Shown: positions 57,609 to 64,000 of the stretch, piece after piece
How positions within the stretch are numbered: position 1 is the first letter of the stretch
How the letters are laid out: every line of letters starts with the position of its first letter
Assembly (NCBI GenBank): GCA_963277665.1
Contig: OY728136.1
Location: 1,978,540,576-1,978,604,575 of the forward strand
DNA from: Viscum album
Taxonomy: Eukaryota; Streptophyta; Magnoliopsida; Santalales; Viscaceae
Direction: 5' to 3'
DNA length: 64,000 nt
The notes under the pieces: generated by a model
Told to the model about the DNA's origin: nothing
Seen by the model: the letters and a program-made list of their open reading frames with translations, nothing else
Databases searched by the model: none
Position numbers and translations under genes: made by a program

Positions 57609-59405
57609 TGGTGGGAGTTAAATTAAAATTTATTTTAATTTATCGTTTCAAAAAACCCCTAGAGAGGATCATATATGTTAAATTTATAATTAATTTATAT
57701 ATGATTGGAAGAAATTATTACCACATTAGATCCTTTCTTTGATGATTTGTTGGTATTTAGAACACCCTTTTGGATTTCATTCATTACACAGTAAAGATTC
57801 AAGTGTAGAATCCCTCAAGCATTGATCCACACATGCTCATTTGATCTCCGGGAAACACCAATTTATTTTTCAGTGATAACATGTTGATGGAAAATTATTA
57901 CATTATTATTCTTTATTTCTCTTAGATCCTTCATGCTTGAAGGAGTTCTTCTCATTCTTTAGAGGAAGATAAGAGGAATTCATGAGAGAGAAAAGTCTTT
58001 TGTGCACAATGATTCTCTATTCTCTATTTTTGATTAACCTTACACAATAAACATAACCATCTATTGATAGATCTATGGTTTAAGTTAAAATATAAATCAA
58101 TTTTATACCAACCCTTAAATAATATAATAATATTTCACCAACCATATTCTCTATAATAATCATATATTATTATTATTTTTATGGTGTGATTTAACTTGTG
58201 TCACGATAAAAAAAATTTTGGTATTTGGAAAATTAATATTTATCAATAGATATTGTCTTGGTCCATTTATCCTCATTAGCATTTATTAAATATCCAAATA
58301 AATATTTTATTCACTTAAGTAAATATTTAATTAAAAGACTAAAAAATATATATATTTTAAATATTATACAAAATAAAGAAATATATTTATTTTATTAATA
58401 AAGATTGAATAAAAGTATTTCTTTATCTTGAGAATAATATTTATTCAATTATTTAAATTCAAAATAGAATTTAATCGAGATAAATGGAAATACTTTGTTT
58501 GTGTCCCTAAATAATTATTTCTCATTTTTATTAAGAGAGACTACCTAAAGACCAAGATTACTATCTATCAATTGGTTATGGAAACCAAGATAAAGAACAT
58601 AATGCCACAATTTTTAAAACAACATATGAATACTCACTATATAATATAAACCCTCTGTATTAATATCTCATCATGTAGATTTCACATCCATGTCATCCAC
58701 CTATGTGATCGATATGTCTGTATTTGACCATATAAAATAAATGTCATTACACCATGGGCATGGAATTTAATTCATAAATTATATTTCAATCAAAGGTTAG
58801 AGATATCAACTTCTATAAAGGTAGAAGGGAATAATCCTTCATAAAATTATTAATCAACATGTTATCCATGACACATGTAATGTATCTAAATTCTCCATGA
58901 ACTATTATCGTCATGGTTTATAAAATACATCCAAGTATATGAGTTGAAACATGCATTAATAATAATCATAAACTCTAAAGATCATTACACATACTCATAG
59001 ATCATAAAATTTGATAGCACGAAAATATGTAGAATTCCTACTGGCAGACATGCTCTTATAAACTCCCATCGTAAATTTTATTATGTGAAAACTTCCTGAG
59101 AATAAGTCTCATACACTTAAGAGTAATCTCTCCTGAAATTCAAGTTCTATGTGTTCCATATTATAATTTTACCTAATTGTATGACCATATTTAATAATAG
59201 GGCCCTGTAATCTCAAGGTTCCTATCATAGAAGGGAACTATTATTCCATTTTTAATGCAATAAATACTCTAGTATATTTTTACATTAATGTTATGGAGAA
59301 TAATAATCAATATGTGATAGTATATTTAAATTAATATTCACATATTTTAATGTACATTTAATATTAAGTACAAATTAAGTTGGTTCTAGGGCACCAACTC
59401 CAACA
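57609..59405 (-). repeat. 3' LTR of the minus-strand copia
   Basis: On the minus strand it starts TGTTGGAGTTGGTGCCCTAG (59405) and ends CTCCCACCA (57609); these ends form a short imperfect inverted repeat. Directly upstream on the minus strand is CTCTAGTGCAAGTAAAAGTT, a form of the copia GTGCAAGTGGGAG stretch that precedes the 3' LTR. The 1.8-kb length is large for copia. AT-rich throughout, with no open frame of note. Confidence 0.75.
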
Positions 59406-60340
59406 AACTTTTACTTGCACTAGAGAAAATTGCTAATAACATGTTAGTTCTATCATATAAAAAATGATTTTTCTGATTATTTCTATAGCTACTAGGCCTA
59501 TCATGTTTACAGGGACAGGGTTAGGAAAAATACATTACTTTATAGAGCATATGTTTACCAAAATAATACTGTCTTGATAAAACCATTCAAGTAGTGATAT
59601 AACTATGTATCCATATCTTGTTCCCATTTTATAATCCTTAAATCCGAACTAAATCCTTATTTAAAGATTATTATAAAAATTACAAAATTTTTTATTTTGG
59701 TATAAACCAAAATCAGAATATGACATTTCTAAACCACTCTTTAAGAAACATCAAAGGCCTCAATATTCCTAGATATTGTATATATGGATACCTTTATGTT
59801 TAAAAAGTTTTTCTTACATATTACCTAATATTTTTGTGTAATACAAGATCAAATTGAAAAATATTATGACAATTGTTCAATTCAATTGATCACTAGTGTT
59901 GCTACCTCTATAGACACCAAGAACTCATCTATTTCTACTTTTATAAGTACTTTCCGATAATTATAATTGTAGGTCGATGAAGTTTTGTTGGAATTGTTTG
60001 ATATTCACATACTATGAAACATATATTAGTAATATGAAAGGTCATTACATTCCACATCACATGAGATAAATTCTAAGAACATAATCTTATTAAATTATAT
60101 TAATCTCAGTAATCTCTTCTTATTCCCATGAATGTTCTATTGGAAGGATTATATTCTAATAATAATTTAATCTTGAATTATTACAAATTTTATTTTTCAA
60201 TACTTTGTTTCTATATATACTATGACAAAATTGAGTAAAACCCATTGATCTATCTTATTGATCTTGTTATCTATAACATTGTTTCTAATTTAATTCATAC
60301 TTAGATAAATTCTATTCCTCAGTCTTAAAAAACTGGTATG
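59406..60340 (-). pseudogene. Copia 3' pol region, decayed beyond recognition
   Basis: By position this should hold RNase H. Too many stops and indels remain for me to place a motif. Confidence 0.35.
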
Positions 60341-61000
60341 ACAAAAAATCTATTTTCCATATGTTATCAAAATATATATCTTGAATTATTGTAGTACTCC
60401 CACTAACCAGATAAGAAAACTTGTAACTCTTTTTTTTCTAAATGAATATTCTATGATCACTATGCATGATTTATTCATAAATGAATTCATGTAATCTACA
60501 AATCCTATAGGAATTTATTGATTTCATCAACCAATTATAGTTATTCCTTGTAAACTTATACAATTGGGTATCCTTTTGGTCATTCAATATAAACATCTTC
60601 TCTTAGGAATCCTCAAAATGGGGTGGCCTTGAAAATAAATATCTCAATAAGATGATCATAAGATTATTCTTTGAAAAAATAGAATTCATAAACTATTTTA
60701 GTCATACTGATTTGTATATAATATTTTTCATATACTACACCCTTCAAAAATCAGTCATTCTTTATTGGTATCATATTTCGCCATCTATGTCTAGTTTCTC
60801 TTGAATACTAACTAGAAATGTCAAGTCTTAAAATATAAAATATATGGATTCCCAAAATCTTGATACATAGAGTCCATTATTTGAATTTATACATATTTTA
60901 AGATTTATCATATTACCAATTACTATTACTTTGTAGGAATATTTATTATGTAAGAATTATATATGTATAACCCACCATGGTTAATATAAACCACCACTTT
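60341..61000 (-). pseudogene. Reverse transcriptase of the minus-strand copia
   Basis: On the minus strand 60648-60562 reads IEIFIFKATPF, a stop, GFLREDVYIE, a stop, then PKGYPI, matching [29 protein letters not shown] of copia RT. About 60 codons further, IYFDNIW (about 60381-60361) sits where the catalytic YVDDM motif belongs, with the second aspartate changed. It is heavily decayed. Confidence 0.75.
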
Positions 61001-62430
61001 GGTTATATATTTCTACACAATATGTTTATTTGGAACTACTCATCCCACTAAGCTTAGTTGATTCTAATATTCTAAGGCCAACTCATGTGAATCCAGAGAG
61101 TAAATCCATATAAGTTATATTTTCTCATGCTATCTTCAATGAGATAGGATTTCATTATGGAAATATAGTTGACATTGAGTATATGTTAATACCCTTAGTG
61201 GCTATAGGAACATTAATAGAGATTCACCTTACTGTTTTAATGTTTGTTGGTATCTATGGAAAACATTTAACAAACTATTTTCAACAAACATTTGTGTAAG
61301 TGTTTTGATGGATTCATATACTATCACATTTGATATGATATCCATTAGAAAATACATTTGTTATATGTTTAGTTTTTTTACTTCAATTTAAAAAATATTT
61401 TTTGGATTGAATAATAGAATAGTTTAAATATATATAAGACTCATCATTAATATCCCTTTTACTGCCATGATGACATTGATGTATATAAAGTAATCCAGGT
61501 TAGGGATTACCTTTACTCCATATATATGACCAGTGATTACTTAGATGTGATATTATCTATCAATATAGCTCGAATATACATCAATATTTACCAAGTGCAC
61601 TCATTTACTTCATGGGGAATTTCAATAATTTTAGAAACCAATCTCTTAAAGTATATGAAGTTAAATAAATTTTAGAATGGTTCTTATGGCTCTGTTGAAC
61701 TAGATCTAAAAATATTTATGACATACCTTTATTTCAAAAGGTTTATTTATCTTAAACATGATAATTAGTTTATTTTTATATCTGATATCATAGATCAATT
61801 GAGACTAAAACACTTTTATGGGCATAAATAGTTAAACTAATTTTTGTTTAATTTGAAAAGTAATTATCTTTCCACAATCACGTAAGTGTCTTATATCTTA
61901 TATGAATCATTCATTATAATGGATATTTGTGATTCAAGAGTTGCTAAACTATTAGTTTATTATTAATGTACCTTAACAACATTTATTCAAAAAAAAAAAT
62001 GAAATAATGTCTCACTATTTTGATCTAGAAACTAAGATAAATATTTTAGTAACACTTATTACAGACTTGAATCCTTCCATTTAGAAATGAGATATAGTGA
62101 TCTCCCCTTGAATGACATAGGAATCACCTTTTCACATATCCTTCTGAGTTTTCTCTATAAAATTTTTATTCTTTTTCATTTCCTATATTTAAATACAGGA
62201 TTTTTATAAGAATATTGTATTTTATGCACAAGTGGTGAATAGAAACTTGATGAATATTACTGAATATGATGCAACTTATTTCTTATTTAATTCATTGTAA
62301 TTTATTTTCCAATGTAAAAGATTTCAAAATAAATATAAAATAAATTCCTTTTCATTATTCTACCCTTAAATACTTTATCTATTTAAATGATATTGTAATG
62401 GATATTTTGTATTTGTATTAGCCATGGGAT
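61001..62430 (-). pseudogene. Expected integrase region of the minus-strand copia
   Basis: Gene order (gag, protease, integrase, RT) places protease and integrase here. I could not find a surviving HHCC or DDE motif, and all frames are full of stops. Confidence 0.3.
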
Positions 62431-62439
62431 CTTCAACAT

Positions 62440-63000
62440 TGTATTTCAAAATTTTGATAAAAAGGGGCGAAGAAATAGGTTTCAACCACTCGTTATCCAC
62501 TTGGTGAAGTTTAGAAAAAATCTTCTTGAGTAAATTATCCATTACATTTATCTGGGATTAGAAAAATAAGTATAATCTTAGTGGTAAGGATAAGAAGATA
62601 AGATTAGTTGATAATTTTTTTATCCAAGTGGAATCCCAATTTTTCTAAGTAATCAAAATACCCCAACATTTTGATATCATGATAAATAACTAGATTTCCT
62701 TCTTTCAGTTTAAACTGATATATTGTATTGGAAATCATATTTATTTTTATCCTTTTCTTCTATTTCTCAAGGGAATAGATATATAATATTATGGTCTAAG
62801 AATCCATGCCCTCATGTTGTATCATAAAATCACTAGAAATGGATGAAAATATAATACAGTAGACATATGAAGCTTCCTCAACATATCTATCGTAGGCATC
62901 CTTTTGACCATGGATTACCTTCTGGGGGTGGAAAGACATGAATAAAGGATTCCAACTCATAATGAAAAATTTATGATAGTAATGAATCACATAAATGATT
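62440..63000 (-). pseudogene. Gag of the minus-strand copia (UBN2-type domain)
   Basis: The minus strand reads AYDRYVEEASYVYCIIFSSI and MIQHEGMD (62796-62912), matching the start of copia UBN2-type Gag. Then KLKEGNLVIYHDIKMLGYFD and YLEKLGFHLDKKIIN (about 62722-62612) match the LKMxEGxSVxEHVxKMxxYxxxLEKLGxPLxxE stretch. The piece from 62990 to 62799 is one open frame. Stops and a shift follow. Confidence 0.78.
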
Positions 63001-64000
63001 ATACCATATCTAGAAATTTTTATTTGTCAAAAAATACCCTCAGTTAAGGATTGATCACATTGTATTCATGGGTTTCCTTTCCATTTTCGATAATAATTAT
63101 AACTGAATATTAGTACTATAATGGATTAATAATTACTTAAGACATAATAAATTTAATTTTAATAAGTCTGCCACTATTTTATCAAGTCTAAATATCCCTC
63201 CCTATTGGAGTTGTAATTTCTAGTTTCTTTGACATTATAGTGCCAAGGATCCATATTTCCTTTATTATAATTCAGATCGAGGGAATGAAAATTACTAGAA
63301 ACTATTTAGGTAGGAAGTCTTTCCAACTACATGCTTACAGATCCTTGATCCGCTATGTGGACTCCCCAATATTGAATCCCATACTAGGATTTTCTCAACA
63401 ATTATCTCCAAATTTTTATTGGACAGATGAATTCCATTAAACCCAATATAGATTTAGTTAAGTGTACCTACTATATTAGTTAAGACTTCATGATAATTAA
63501 TATTTCCTATGATGGAGGCCAAAAAAAATTAAACTATTGATTAATCATAATTAAGATGATGGAAGGCTTAATGAAATAACATTTAATTTATGGATTTTGT
63601 TTTATTATTTGTAAAATTATCATTTTTTTCTTTACATAACTTGTTTATATTAAGTGGATTTTTCTTAATTAATGAATCATGTTGGATAAATAATTTATGT
63701 ATAATCCATTGATTTTGATTCCATATTTTTACATTAATTCATATATTTATGTGATAATGGTCTTGGATCCCTAAAATAAATAATGCATAAGATTGAAATA
63801 AATATATAAACAAATTAACTGATCATTAGATTATGTAATGGTTGGTTTATATATCAGATAATAAATAAACCTATGACTTTAGGATATAACTCAGTTTTTT
63901 GGTCTTATCATGAGTTTCCACATTCCATATATCCACTTATTTATCACTTATTTTGGAATCATTATGGTTTCATCATGAACCACATAATCTATTAATTACA
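63001..64000 (-). other. Upstream part of the minus-strand copia, nothing recognised
   Basis: This AT-rich kilobase should hold the Gag N-terminus and the 5' leader. I see no primer-binding site (CTCTGATACCA on the + strand) and no start of the 5' LTR. A 66-codon + strand frame at 63240-63440 has no features. Confidence 0.35.

Larger units (their letters stand above)
57609..64000 (-). mobile_element. Minus-strand Ty1/copia element (partial, runs off the window)
   Basis: It interrupts the older copia RT at 57608. Its 3' LTR is at 57609-59405, and its internal region extends right to at least about 63000, with RT near 60562-60648 and Gag at about 62440-63000, the order expected for a minus-strand copia. 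Its 5' LTR is not seen and should be beyond the window. Confidence 0.8.

Overview
This window looks like nuclear DNA from a flowering plant with a large, repeat-rich genome. It is AT-rich, it holds no recognisable host gene, rRNA or tRNA gene, and almost every base belongs to LTR retrotransposons nested inside one another. The species cannot be decided from the sequence. Boundaries were found by matching long terminal repeats, target-site duplications (TSDs), primer-binding sites and short protein motifs by eye; no identities were computed.

Layout, outermost first. (A) A decayed Ty1/copia element on the + strand is split in two: its integrase lies at 1-1357 and its reverse transcriptase resumes at 57401-57608. 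(B) A giant Ty3/gypsy element of the Tat/Ogre type (1358-57395, + strand, TSD AAGAG) broke it. Without later insertions it is about 23.3 kb long, with 3.76-kb LTRs, an ORF1-like leader, gag, protease, RT, two RNase H domains and integrase, all damaged by stops. (C) Three minus-strand Tekay/Del-type chromovirus elements then inserted into B. C1 (5602-15903, TSD ACAAC) and C2 (19641-30691, TSD TTCCA/TTGCA) are related non-autonomous elements that carry gag but no pol (TR-GAG type). C3 (38142-49513, TSD GACAC/AACAC) carries gag, protease, RT, RNase H, integrase and a chromodomain, all decayed. (D) A minus-strand Ty1/copia element starts at 57609 and runs off the right edge; its 3' LTR is 57609-59405, and RT and gag remnants follow.

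C1 looks youngest: both LTRs are 3824 bp, the TSD is perfect and a 345-codon gag is open. Since C1 lacks pol, it would need enzymes from a related autonomous Tekay element; C3 shows such a lineage existed here but is itself dead.

The most unusual signal is in the C1 LTRs. Three hairpins about 190 bp apart carry an almost unchanged 22-nt loop, including the self-complementary CGTACGTACG, on stems whose sequences differ but stay paired. They lie downstream of the LTR TATA box, so they would sit in the RNA leader. They could be dimerisation or packaging signals, or DNA cruciforms. This is inference.
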